Part shown: positions 27,544 through 36,008 of the stretch, one piece after another | Position numbering within the stretch: position 1 is the stretch's first letter | Layout: each line of letters starts with the position of its first letter | DNA from: Nocardia vinacea | GTDB lineage: Bacteria; Actinomycetota; Actinomycetes; Mycobacteriales; Mycobacteriaceae | NCBI RefSeq assembly: GCF_035920345.1 | Contig: NZ_CP109149.1 | Span: 3,286,001-3,350,000 of the forward strand | Length of the DNA: 64,000 bases | Direction of reading: 5' to 3' | Program-made: the position numbers and the translations under genes | The notes under the pieces: generated by a model | Seen by the model: the letters and a program-made list of their open reading frames with translations, nothing else | What the model was told of the DNA's origin: nothing | The model's database searches: none

Positions 27544-28538
27544 GGTGTCTTCTCCCCTTTGGCGCTGTCCAACCCGGCCTGCGCCGCGGCGATCCTGGCC
27601 TGCCGCTCCGCCGAAAGGTCCTGCTCCCATTGTGGCTGCAACATATGCCAATCGGCGGGATGCTCGGCGATATTGGCCGCGAACCGGTCGGCCAGCGCCT
27701 GGGTGACCGACGCGACACCGTCCGAAACATCCAGCGGTGCTTCGGTCTTCATCCCCCAACCCTCGCGACCATCGGCATCGACGGTGAACCACAAGTGCAC
27801 CGGAATCAGCGCCGCACCTGTCTCGATGGCCAGCTTCGCCGCGCCCGCGGGCAACCAAGTGCGCTCGCCGTACATGGTCACCGGGACACCTTTACCTGTC
27901 AGATCCCGCTCGCCCATCAGGCATACGACATTGTTCGCGCGCAGGCGGGCGGCCAGCGCGGTGAACGGCGGCTGCTCACCACCGGTCAGCGGGAATACCT
28001 CGAAACCCAAGCTCTCCCGGTAGGCGACGAACCGCTCGAACAGCGATTCCGGCTTCAACCGTTCCGCGACGGTCGCGAGGGTGCCGCTGTGGCTGACCAA
28101 CCAGACCCCGGCCGCATCCCAGTTTCCGGAGTGCGGCAGCGCAAGCACCACACCGCGTCCCCGCGCCAGGGCGGCGTCCAGATTCTCCACGCCCTCCACG
28201 AGCGAACCGGTCAGTGCCGAGTGATCCATCGTCGGCAGTCGGAAGGCTTCGCGCCAGTAGCGGGCGTAGGAACGCATGCTCGCGCGGATCAGTTCGTCGG
28301 GCACCTCGGCCGGAGTCACACCGAGCACGCGAGCGAGATTGCGCCGCAACTGATTCGACTCACCACCGGCACGGAAGGCGCGATTCGCCTTGTCCGCGAC
28401 CCGATTACCGCCCCAATCGAAGGCCCGCCGCGCCGTCGATTCGGGCAGCGCCCGCACAACCCGCCAACCCGCGGCATAGGCCCAATCCGTCAGTCCGGAC
28501 TTGATCCGCGAGCCGACGCCTTCGGACTGGGAACTCAC
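27540..28538 (-). CDS. patA: Phosphatidylinositol mannoside acyltransferase (PatA-like)
   Basis: Acylates the mannose of PIM using palmitoyl-CoA; member of the lysophospholipid acyltransferase superfamily. The 332-residue protein has the HX4D catalytic motif in LPHSGNWDAAG (about residues 115-120 of the chosen product) and the downstream block MGERDLTGKGVPV. GTG 28538 is preferred over 28589, which lacks a ribosome site. Context between pgsA and pimA fits PIM synthesis exactly. Confidence 0.93.
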   Translation of the reverse strand: MSSQSEGVGSRIKSGLTDWAYAAGWRVVRALPESTARRAFDWGGNRVADKANRAFRAGGESNQLRRNLARVLGVTPAEVPDELIRASMRSYARYWREAFRLPTMDHSALTGSLVEGVENLDAALARGRGVVLALPHSGNWDAAGVWLVSHSGTLATVAERLKPESLFERFVAYRESLGFEVFPLTGGEQPPFTALAARLRANNVVCLMGERDLTGKGVPVTMYGERTWLPAGAAKLAIETGAALIPVHLWFTVDADGREGWGMKTEAPLDVSDGVASVTQALADRFAANIAEHPADWHMLQPQWEQDLSAERQARIAAAQAGLDSAKGEKTP

Positions 28539-28611
28539 GACTGCGCCTCGCTGGCGCTCGGCTCCGTCGTATGCACTGCACGCTGGCACATGTTTCCCTC
28601 GCTTCGCTCGG

Positions 28612-29292
28612 TCACGAGGGCAACTCCGTCGCGTCCGCCGGATTCTGCGGCGCGGGCGGAATCACGTCCCGCGCGCCCGGCGATTTCCGGACCGCCAGCA
28701 CCCGCTGGAACACCGTGATAATGCTCAACACCGCCAGAATCCACATCGCCACGTGCACGGCCCAGGTCAGCCATTCGATCCCCCAATACCCGCCGATTCC
28801 GGTGAATCCGGCACCGACCAACACAATGATCAGCCGATCCGGCCGCTCGATGAGTCCACCGTCCGCGGATAGGCCACTGGCCTCGGCGCGCGCCTTCGCG
28901 TACGAAATCACCTGGGAGGTAACCAGAACCACCAGGGTTGCGAAGAACAGCGGCCTACTGTTCTCGTGATACACCGCCCACCAGGCCAACCCGGCGAAAA
29001 TGGCGCCGTCGGCGACACGGTCGCACGTGGCATCGAGCACCGCACCGTATTTCGTGCCGCCGCCGCGCGCTCTCGCCATGGCGCCGTCGAGCATGTCGAA
29101 CATGACGAACAGCCAGATCACTATGGTTCCCCAGAACAGATGTCCGGTGGGGAACAAGGTGACCGCGGCCGTGATCGACGCGACGGTGCCGATCACCGTC
29201 ACCGCATCGGGGGTGAGTCCGGTACTGACAAGCGCTCTGCCCAGCGGCGCAGTCGCTTTGGAGAACGTCTCGCGGCCGAAGAAGCTGAGCAC
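28612..29292 (-). CDS. pgsA: Phosphatidylinositol phosphate synthase (CDP-alcohol phosphatidyltransferase)
   Basis: Makes phosphatidylinositol phosphate from CDP-diacylglycerol and inositol 1-phosphate. The 226-residue integral membrane enzyme carries the CDP-OH signature split as DMLDGAMAR and GAVLDATCDR (four catalytic Asp), with hydrophobic helices throughout (GTIVIWLFVMFD, LFFATLVVLVTSQVI, MWILAVLSIITVFQ). It starts at GTG 29292, two bases within the end of the HIT gene, as in the Rv2613c-pgsA1 pair. Confidence 0.94.
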   Translation of the reverse strand: MLSFFGRETFSKATAPLGRALVSTGLTPDAVTVIGTVASITAAVTLFPTGHLFWGTIVIWLFVMFDMLDGAMARARGGGTKYGAVLDATCDRVADGAIFAGLAWWAVYHENSRPLFFATLVVLVTSQVISYAKARAEASGLSADGGLIERPDRLIIVLVGAGFTGIGGYWGIEWLTWAVHVAMWILAVLSIITVFQRVLAVRKSPGARDVIPPAPQNPADATELPS

Positions 29293-29293
29293 C

Positions 29294-29968
29294 CTACTCG
29301 ACTTCCTTCCACGCCGCCGAGAGCAGCGCCCGAGTTTCCCGCAGCAACTGCGGCATGACCTTCACACCACCGACGACGGTGATGAAGTTGGCGTCCCCGC
29401 CCCAGCGCGGCACGATGTGCTGATGCAGATGGTCGGCAAGTGAACCACCTGCCACCCCACCGAGATTCAGGCCGACATTGAAACCGTGCGGCCGCGAGAC
29501 CCGCTTCATCACCCGAATCGCCTGCTGGGTGAACAACATCAGTTCGGCGCTCTCCTCGAGCGTCAGATCCTCGAGGTTGGCCACCTTGCGGTAGGGCACC
29601 ACCATCATGTGCCCCGGGTTGTACGGATACAGATTCAGTACCGCATAGACGTGCTCGCCACGGGCGATGACGAGACCGTCCTCATCCGACATCTTCGGAA
29701 TATCCGTAAACGGATGGCCCGTGGTGTCTTTGGGATTGGCGGTGGCGGCCTCGGCGATATAGGACATCCGGTACGGCGTCCACAGCCGCTGCAACCGATC
29801 CGGCTCACCGGCACCGGAATCCACGATGCTCCCCTGTTCGTCCGAGTCCGCGTTCAAATCCACGAGCCCGTCCGGCACCGTGCGCTCAGTCATGCTCTGT
29901 CCGATCTGGTATGTGCGGGGGCCCTCCGTGGTTACACCCGCTGCCTCCTCCGGGCCCTGACTGCTCAT
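29294..29968 (-). CDS. HIT-family nucleotide phosphorylase/hydrolase
   Basis: A 224-residue histidine-triad protein. The active-site triad is in [13 protein letters not shown], with family blocks [20 protein letters not shown] and [10 protein letters not shown]. It resembles Rv2613c, described as a diadenosine tetraphosphate phosphorylase. The N-terminal 70 residues are acidic and low-complexity. The ATG at 29968 overlaps the thrS stop (ATGA); a later ATG (29893) is possible. Confidence 0.9.
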   Translation of the reverse strand: MSSQGPEEAAGVTTEGPRTYQIGQSMTERTVPDGLVDLNADSDEQGSIVDSGAGEPDRLQRLWTPYRMSYIAEAATANPKDTTGHPFTDIPKMSDEDGLVIARGEHVYAVLNLYPYNPGHMMVVPYRKVANLEDLTLEESAELMLFTQQAIRVMKRVSRPHGFNVGLNLGGVAGGSLADHLHQHIVPRWGGDANFITVVGGVKVMPQLLRETRALLSAAWKEVE

Positions 29969-32016
29969 ACCGGGCCCTTCACCACAAAACCCTCGGCGGT
30001 CGGCGAGGCGTTCTCCCGGTTCGCGATCCATTCCACGATCGTGGCCACCGCGGCGGCGACCGGCACGCCGTTGACCTGGGTGCCGTCGCGGAAGCGGAAG
30101 CTGACCGCGCCCGCGTTCACATCGCGCTCACCGGCGAGCAGCATGAACGGGATCTTCTGCGCGGTGTTGTTGAAGATCTTCTTCTGCATCCGGTCGTCGC
30201 TGCGATCGACCTGCGCGCGGATACCCGCGTCCTGCAGCTGCTCGATGACCGAATCCAGATGCGGCGCAAAGGTTTCCGCGACCGGGATGCCGACGACCTG
30301 GACCGGCGAGAGCCAGGCCGGGAAGGCGCCGGCGTAATGCTCGGTGAGCACGCCGAAGAAGCGTTCGATGGAACCGAACAGTGCGCGGTGGATCATTACC
30401 GGCCGCTGCTTGGTGCCGTCGGAAGCGGTGTATTCCAGGTTGAAGCGCTCGGGCAGGTTGAAGTCGAGCTGGATGGTCGACATCTGCCAGGTGCGACCGA
30501 GCGCATCCTTGGCCTGTACGGAGATCTTCGGGCCGTAGAAGGCCGCGCCGCCCGGATCCGGGACCAGCTCCAGTCCGGAGTCGGTGGCCACCTTACGCAG
30601 GGTCTCGGTGGCCTCCTCCCACATCTCCTCGGAGCCGACGAACTTCTTCGGATCCTTGGTGGACAGCTCGAGGTAGAAGTCGTCGAGGCCGTAGTCGGCG
30701 AGCAGGCCGAGCACGAATTGCAGCGTGCTGGTCAGCTCGGCGTGCATCTGCTCCTTGGTGCAGTAGATGTGCGCATCGTCCTGCGTCATGCCGCGCACCC
30801 GGGTCAGGCCGTGCACGACACCGGACTTCTCGTAGCGGTAAACCGAGCCGAATTCGAACATCCGCAGCGGCAGCTCCCGATAGGACCGGCCGCGCGAGCG
30901 GAAGATCAGGTTGTGCATCGGGCAGTTCATCGGCTTGACGTAGTAGTCCTGGCCGGGCTTGCGGACGGTGCCGTCCTCGTTGAGTTCGGCGTCCAGATGC
31001 ATGGCCGGGAACATGCCGTCCTTGTACCAGTCCAGGTGACCGGAGACCTCGAACAGATGTCCCTTGGTGATGTGCGGTGTATTGACGAACTCATAGCCCG
31101 CGGCGACGTGGCGGCGGCGTGAGTACTCCTCGAGTTCCTTGCGGATGATGCCGCCCTTGGGGTGGAACACCGGCAGACCGGAGCCGAGTTCGTCCGGGAA
31201 GCTGAACAGATCCAGCTCCAGACCGAGTTTGCGGTGGTCACGGCGCTCGGCCTCTTCGAGCAGGTGCAGATGCTCGTCGAGGGCCTCCTGCGATTCCCAG
31301 GCGGTGCCGTAGATGCGCTGCAGATCCTCGCGGTTCTGGTCGCCGCGCCAGTAGGCGGCGGAGCTGCGGGTCAGCTTGAAGGCGGGGATGAATTTGGTGG
31401 TCGGGATGTGCGGACCGCGGCACAGATCGCCCCAGACCTTTTCGCCGGTGCGCGGGTCCAGGTTGTCGTAGATAGTCAGCTCTTTACCGCCGACCTCCAT
31501 GACCTCCGGATCGTCGATACCGGACTTATCGCTGATCAGCTCGAGCTTGAACGGCTCCTTGGCCAGTTCGACGCGCGCGTCATCGACCTCGACCACCCGT
31601 CGCGAAAACCGCTGCGCGCCTTTGACGATCTTCTTCATCCGGGATTCCAGCTTGGCCAGATCCTCCGGGGTGAACGGCCGGTCGACCTGGAAGTCGTAGT
31701 AGAAGCCGTCCTTGATGGGCGGGCCGATGCCGAGCTTGGCCTCCGGGAACTCCTGCTGCACGGCCTGGGCCAGCACATGCGCGGCCGAATGCCGGACTAC
31801 GCTGCGGCCGTCCTCGGTATTGGCGGCGACCGGCTCGACCTCGACATCGGTGTCCGGGGTCCAGGACAGATCCTTGAGCCCCTCCGCATCGCGCACCACG
31901 ACGATGGTGTCGGGCCCCTTCGTCGGCAGCCCCGCCTCGCGCACCGCGGCACCCGCCGTCGTCCCGGCCGGCACCCGAACGAGGGCGACAGGGCTGATAG
32001 GTGCTGAGGTGGTCAC
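29965..32016 (-). CDS. thrS: Threonyl-tRNA synthetase
   Basis: Charges tRNA-Thr. The 683-residue protein shows a short TGS-like N-terminus ([12 protein letters not shown]), the editing-domain motif [11 protein letters not shown], class II motif 2 ([20 protein letters not shown]), the zinc/active-site segment [10 protein letters not shown], motif 3, and the anticodon-binding C-terminus ([12 protein letters not shown]). GTG 32016 has AAGGAG nine bases upstream. Upstream in-frame ATGs would give an atypical Arg/Pro-rich extension. Confidence 0.96.
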   Translation of the reverse strand: MTTSAPISPVALVRVPAGTTAGAAVREAGLPTKGPDTIVVVRDAEGLKDLSWTPDTDVEVEPVAANTEDGRSVVRHSAAHVLAQAVQQEFPEAKLGIGPPIKDGFYYDFQVDRPFTPEDLAKLESRMKKIVKGAQRFSRRVVEVDDARVELAKEPFKLELISDKSGIDDPEVMEVGGKELTIYDNLDPRTGEKVWGDLCRGPHIPTTKFIPAFKLTRSSAAYWRGDQNREDLQRIYGTAWESQEALDEHLHLLEEAERRDHRKLGLELDLFSFPDELGSGLPVFHPKGGIIRKELEEYSRRRHVAAGYEFVNTPHITKGHLFEVSGHLDWYKDGMFPAMHLDAELNEDGTVRKPGQDYYVKPMNCPMHNLIFRSRGRSYRELPLRMFEFGSVYRYEKSGVVHGLTRVRGMTQDDAHIYCTKEQMHAELTSTLQFVLGLLADYGLDDFYLELSTKDPKKFVGSEEMWEEATETLRKVATDSGLELVPDPGGAAFYGPKISVQAKDALGRTWQMSTIQLDFNLPERFNLEYTASDGTKQRPVMIHRALFGSIERFFGVLTEHYAGAFPAWLSPVQVVGIPVAETFAPHLDSVIEQLQDAGIRAQVDRSDDRMQKKIFNNTAQKIPFMLLAGERDVNAGAVSFRFRDGTQVNGVPVAAAVATIVEWIANRENASPTAEGFVVKGPV

Positions 32017-32305
32017 GGCGAGAGACTCCTTGGCGTTCGCTGGCGGGCGTGTTCCCGCGCTGGTGCGGGCGGTTGCCCACGGGTCATCGTCGGAGGCGAA
32101 TTGCTCCGGCGCGACCATGCTATCGGCACCCTGGCGGCCCCGCGTCGATGGACTCGGATCGCCGCGTCGCGGGTCGACCGGTGCCGTTGCGCGAGACCAG
32201 AACGTGACATCCGGCATTCGTGCCCTATTCACTCGAAAAATGCGCGCACAGCCCATCGCGGATGGTCAGGTACGCCGCGTGGGACGCCGAATACCTTGCG
32301 GGCGA

Positions 32306-33010
32306 TCAGCTTTCGGCGGCGAGCCGAGCCAGGAGCGCCTTGCGTTCGGCGGCGGGCCGCTTCGGGCAGCTGGTGCACATTTCGCAGCCGGGCACCTCGA
32401 AGACCAGGCAGCACGAGATCCGGCGGACAAAGGTCCGCCCGTCGACATCCACGAACCGCGGAACCGGCAGCTTTCCACCGACCTCGCCCGCGAGCCGCGC
32501 CCCGGCCTCGGAATTCCCCGCGTCGAGGGCCCGGTTCCCGATGGCATCGGCGGCAATCGCCCAGAGTGACGGCACTCCCGCACCGGAGACCGTCGCCACT
32601 GGGCCGATCACGGCCGCCAAGGTCTCCCGCAACGCCTTCGCGCAGGCATGGCCGAGCGCGGGGTCGGACTCGTGCGCTGCACCGCTGTCACCGTCGAGAC
32701 CATGCCCTACGCCCGCACCTGCGACGGGGTGGATGAGGACTCGTTCTATGCCGCCGTCCGGGCGGACCTCGCAGTCGAGGCGGTCCAGGAACGGCTCCGG
32801 CGCGGGTTCCTCGTTCGCGTAGGCGCGTGCGAGCTGTTCGACCAGTGCCGATGCGACCATGCACCACCAGAGCGTGCCGGAGACGCGCGGTTCGGTGGCA
32901 CCCCAGGAGCGTCCCATTTCCGCGATGCGTGCCGACAGCCAGTCCGGTTCGGTCAGGGTGCGGCCGGGGACCGTGTTCACCATTTCAGGGGACTGCGCAA
33001 CCACTGCCAT
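32306..33010 (-). CDS. FhuF-like [2Fe-2S] protein
   Basis: A 234-residue protein whose C-terminus contains CC-x10-C-x2-C (CCLVFEVPGCEMCTSCPKR), the unusual [2Fe-2S] ligand set of FhuF-type ferric-siderophore reductases. The rest (VSGTLWWCMVASALVEQLARA, RRISCCLVF) fits this group. A role in releasing iron from an imported siderophore is likely, although no transport genes are adjacent. It overlaps the PGPGW gene by 34 bases; the start (ATG 33010) is the best of several. Confidence 0.85.
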   Translation of the reverse strand: MAVVAQSPEMVNTVPGRTLTEPDWLSARIAEMGRSWGATEPRVSGTLWWCMVASALVEQLARAYANEEPAPEPFLDRLDCEVRPDGGIERVLIHPVAGAGVGHGLDGDSGAAHESDPALGHACAKALRETLAAVIGPVATVSGAGVPSLWAIAADAIGNRALDAGNSEAGARLAGEVGGKLPVPRFVDVDGRTFVRRISCCLVFEVPGCEMCTSCPKRPAAERKALLARLAAES

Positions 33011-33408
33011 TCGACTCCGATCCAGCCGCCGACCAACCCGAATGTTCCCAATACCCACAGTGTTGCGAGAACCAGCGCAAAGGTCACCACTGCCGCGAAC
33101 ACCCGCATGGCCGGGCCCCGTGCGGAGTACCACGCCATACCCTGCCGGTACTTGTCACGCAGCCAACCGAGCGCCCGGCGCGCCCAGGCGAATTCGGTGG
33201 CGAGAATGCCAAGTCCGGCGAATACGATCGCCCAGCCGGGGCCGGGATAGGGAATCGCCAGGATTCCGACGACCAGCACCGCGATGCCGACCACCGCGAC
33301 CCCGATCCGGTAGGCGAGGTTCAGCGTAGGCCGCGCGGCCAGCCGGGTACGGAAGGCGCGCCATCCGGTGCGCGTGGGTTCGGATTCCAACTCGACACTC
33401 ATCTCCAT
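32977..33408 (-). CDS. PGPGW-motif membrane protein (TIGR02611-like)
   Basis: A 143-residue protein with two or three membrane helices (IGVAVVGIAVLVVGILAI, WAIVFAGLGILATEF, FAAVVTFALVLATLWVLG). The conserved IPYPGPGW motif lies between the first two, typical of a small actinobacterial membrane family of unknown function. The start is ambiguous between 33408 and 33402. Confidence 0.8.
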   Translation of the reverse strand: MEMSVELESEPTRTGWRAFRTRLAARPTLNLAYRIGVAVVGIAVLVVGILAIPYPGPGWAIVFAGLGILATEFAWARRALGWLRDKYRQGMAWYSARGPAMRVFAAVVTFALVLATLWVLGTFGLVGGWIGVEWQWLRSPLKW

Positions 33409-33472
33409 CAGCCTACGAGCGACATGCGTGGACCCGCCCGAGCGAGGTCGGACGGGTCCAGCTGTCATCGGC

Positions 33473-35728
33473 TCAGACGAGTTCCGGCGTGACCCGCGCG
33501 CCGTTGTCGTCGATATGAGCGAGGCCGTTCACGGTCACCTCGATGACGCGCGCGCTGGCGATATCGAAGAACAATCCCGATACCGTCACGTCACGCTCGG
33601 TCATCGCCGCACGCACCGCGGGATGCCGGTGCAGAGTTTCCAACTGCACGGCCACATTGACCATGCTCAGCTGGTCGACCTCGCCGAATCCAGCGGCCGC
33701 GGCCGCCTGTGCCACCGGGTGCCCGAGCTGGAACTGCTCCAGGCTCGGATGGGCATGGGCGAGCCAGGGTTCGATACCCGGTCCAGTGTCGGCCCCGGAA
33801 TGCAGCGCCTTCATCGCTCCGCACGACGAATGCCCGCACACCACGATGGACCGCACATTCAATTCGTTGAGCGCGAAGACGAGTGCGGCCTCCACCGACG
33901 CGTCTCCGCTGTCCGGCACCAGATTGCCCACATTGCGCACCGTGAACATGTCACCGGGTCCGCTGTTGGTGATGACGTTCGGAACCACTCGGGAGTCCGC
34001 GCAGGTCAGGAAGAAGGTATCGGGATCCTGACGGTCACGCAGTTCGTCCAGATGCGGCCGCACCACATGGGCGTGGCTGCGATGGTAGGCGGCCACACCC
34101 GAGGTCACCCGGTCGGCATTCGCGTCGTCACCGCGCCACGGGCCGAGGATCTCGTCGAGCACCGCACGCCCGAATCCGCGGGCCGGCGGACCCGCGGTCG
34201 CGTGCGCCATCCGCGCACTGCCGATTTCCACGAAATCGACTGCGCCGCCGGCGCTTTCCTGCTGCCGCACCCAGTCTTCGATGGCTTCGAAGGCGGCATG
34301 GTCGAGGAAGTCGACCGTCATCTCGACGGTGACGTCCACGCCTGCGGGCACTTTCGCGAATTCCGCGGACAGCTTCGGCAGCGCGAGGAAGGTGCAGGAG
34401 CCGTCGATGGTCAGCAGCCAGCGCTGCGAACCGGGAATCTGCGTGGCCGCCACGGCAACTCGCACGACGCGCCACAGCAGCAGACCGAAAGCCAGTGCCA
34501 GACCGATGATTACGCCTTCCAGCAGATTAAGGAAGACCACGCTGACGATGGTGACGGCATAGATGAGCAGATCGCCGGTGCGCCTGGCCATCTTGATGTG
34601 GGCCAGCTTCACCAGCTGAATACCGATGACGATCAGCAGACCAGCGAGCGCGGACTTCGGAATCTGCTGCACCACCCCGGCCAGGACGACCGAGAACAGC
34701 AGAATCCAGCAGCCGTGCAGTATCGCCGAAGCGCGGCTGCGGGCACCCGCCTGCACATTGGTGGCACTGCGCACGATCACGCCGGTGACCGGCAGACCGC
34801 CTAGTAGACCCGAGAGCACATTGGCCGAGCCCTGACCGATCAGCTCACGGTCGAAATTGGTGCGCTTACCGGTATGCATCTTGTCCACGGCCACCGCCGA
34901 TAGCAGACTCTCGACGCTGGCGATGAGCGCGACGGTCAGAATCATCAGCGCCACCGCGGACCAGTTGCCGCTGGGGATCTGCGGCAGTCCGATGGCGTCG
35001 AACAGCGAGCCGTTCAACACGATTCGCTCGGCCTCGAAGGGCAGCACCAGCGACAACACCGTACCGACCAAGACCGCTACCAGCGGTCCCGGCACCACCC
35101 GCACCTTGGCGGGCACCCGGCGCCAGCCGAGCATGATCGCGATGACCACCGCGCCGATGATTGCGTCATCGCCGTGCAGCGACAACAGTTGCGACGGCAA
35201 CTGGGTGATGTTGTTCCAGGCGGAACTATGCGAGGACCCACCGAGCAGCACGTGAACCTGTTGCAGCGCAATGGTTATGCCGATGCCCGCGAGCATCGCG
35301 TGCACCACCACCGGCGCGACGGCCAACGCGGCCCGCGCAATCCGGCTGAGCCCGAATAGGATTTGCAGCACACCGGCCGCGACGACAATGAACGTGGTTG
35401 TCCGCCAGCCGAATTGGTTGATGGATTCGGCGACGACCACGGTCAGACCCGCGGCGGGTCCGCTGACCTGCAGGATCGAACCGCCGAGCGTGCCCGCGAC
35501 GATGCCACCGATGACGGCGGCGATGAGTCCGGCGGCGACGGGCGCGCCGGAGGCGACAGCGATGCCGAGGGACAGCGGCAACGCGACCAGGAAGACCACG
35601 ATAGAGGACGGCAGATCGTGGCGCAGGATCGATGTCAATCGATCGGACAGAGGTTCGGAACTGCGATGGCCCTTGCCCTGTTCAGTGGGCGGTAACGGTG
35701 GTGCGGCTACAGCGCTATCAATAGCCAT
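33473..35728 (-). CDS. SulP anion transporter/STAS-like/beta-carbonic anhydrase fusion (copy 1)
   Basis: A 751-residue fusion. Residues about 35-430 form a SulP transporter with 10-12 helices and the family blocks VFLVALPLSLGIAVASGAPV and FDRELIGQGSANVLSGLLGGLP. About 435-520 is STAS-like (LLTIDGSCTFLALPKLSAE, VDFLDHAAFEAI). Residues 545-751 are a beta-carbonic anhydrase with zinc ligands Cys576 (CADSR), His633 and Cys636 (CGHSSC) and the Asp-Arg pair intact. The pairing suggests bicarbonate uptake coupled to CO2/bicarbonate interconversion; bicarbonate as substrate is inference. Preceded by a CRP-like site and a 20-bp element shared with copy 2. Confidence 0.93.
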   Translation of the reverse strand: MAIDSAVAAPPLPPTEQGKGHRSSEPLSDRLTSILRHDLPSSIVVFLVALPLSLGIAVASGAPVAAGLIAAVIGGIVAGTLGGSILQVSGPAAGLTVVVAESINQFGWRTTTFIVVAAGVLQILFGLSRIARAALAVAPVVVHAMLAGIGITIALQQVHVLLGGSSHSSAWNNITQLPSQLLSLHGDDAIIGAVVIAIMLGWRRVPAKVRVVPGPLVAVLVGTVLSLVLPFEAERIVLNGSLFDAIGLPQIPSGNWSAVALMILTVALIASVESLLSAVAVDKMHTGKRTNFDRELIGQGSANVLSGLLGGLPVTGVIVRSATNVQAGARSRASAILHGCWILLFSVVLAGVVQQIPKSALAGLLIVIGIQLVKLAHIKMARRTGDLLIYAVTIVSVVFLNLLEGVIIGLALAFGLLLWRVVRVAVAATQIPGSQRWLLTIDGSCTFLALPKLSAEFAKVPAGVDVTVEMTVDFLDHAAFEAIEDWVRQQESAGGAVDFVEIGSARMAHATAGPPARGFGRAVLDEILGPWRGDDANADRVTSGVAAYHRSHAHVVRPHLDELRDRQDPDTFFLTCADSRVVPNVITNSGPGDMFTVRNVGNLVPDSGDASVEAALVFALNELNVRSIVVCGHSSCGAMKALHSGADTGPGIEPWLAHAHPSLEQFQLGHPVAQAAAAAGFGEVDQLSMVNVAVQLETLHRHPAVRAAMTERDVTVSGLFFDIASARVIEVTVNGLAHIDDNGARVTPELV

Positions 35729-35875
35729 TGACTTCTCCTTCGCCGACTCGGCGCGAACGCCGAGGTCGGTTGACGATCAACATGTCCAACAGGGCACAGA
35801 CCGCGAACCGGCATCTCGCGGTGAAGCAGTTCCCGACACGACAGCGGGTCGAGAGGTAAATCGCATTAAGGCTAT

Positions 35876-35895
35876 TAGTAAAGGCTTAGCAAAGC
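35876..35895 (-). promoter_or_regulatory. 20-bp element shared by both SulP-carbonic anhydrase promoters (copy 1)
   Basis: TAGTAAAGGCTTAGCAAAGC differs from the copy upstream of the paralogue (38443-38462) at two positions. It lies about 148 bp upstream of the start codon and 45 bp from the CRP-like site. On the minus strand its distal end reads TACTA, a possible -10 box. Confidence 0.6.
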
Positions 35896-35940
35896 CTGAG
35901 AAGTTGTCGAAAAGTGCCCGGATCCATACCTCCGAATCGA

Positions 35941-35956
35941 TGTGAAACGCGACACA
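35941..35956. promoter_or_regulatory. CRP/GlxR-like site upstream of copy 1
   Basis: TGTGA-AACGCG-ACACA matches TGTGA-N6-TCACA at nine of ten defined positions, 213 bp before the start codon. Confidence 0.5.
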
Positions 35957-36008
35957 TCCGTGCCGAGTTCGCCTGTCGGGCCGAATCATTCGGCCCGACA
36001 GCACGCGA

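Larger units (their letters stand above)
35729..36008. other. 280-bp regulatory region between the two SulP-carbonic anhydrase genes
   Basis: Holds the 20-bp element TAGTAAAGGCTTAGCAAAGC (35876-35895), itself partly palindromic (AGGCTT-AGCA-AAGCCT), and a CRP-like site (35941-35956). Both lie upstream of copy 1 in its reading direction. No gene. Confidence 0.7.
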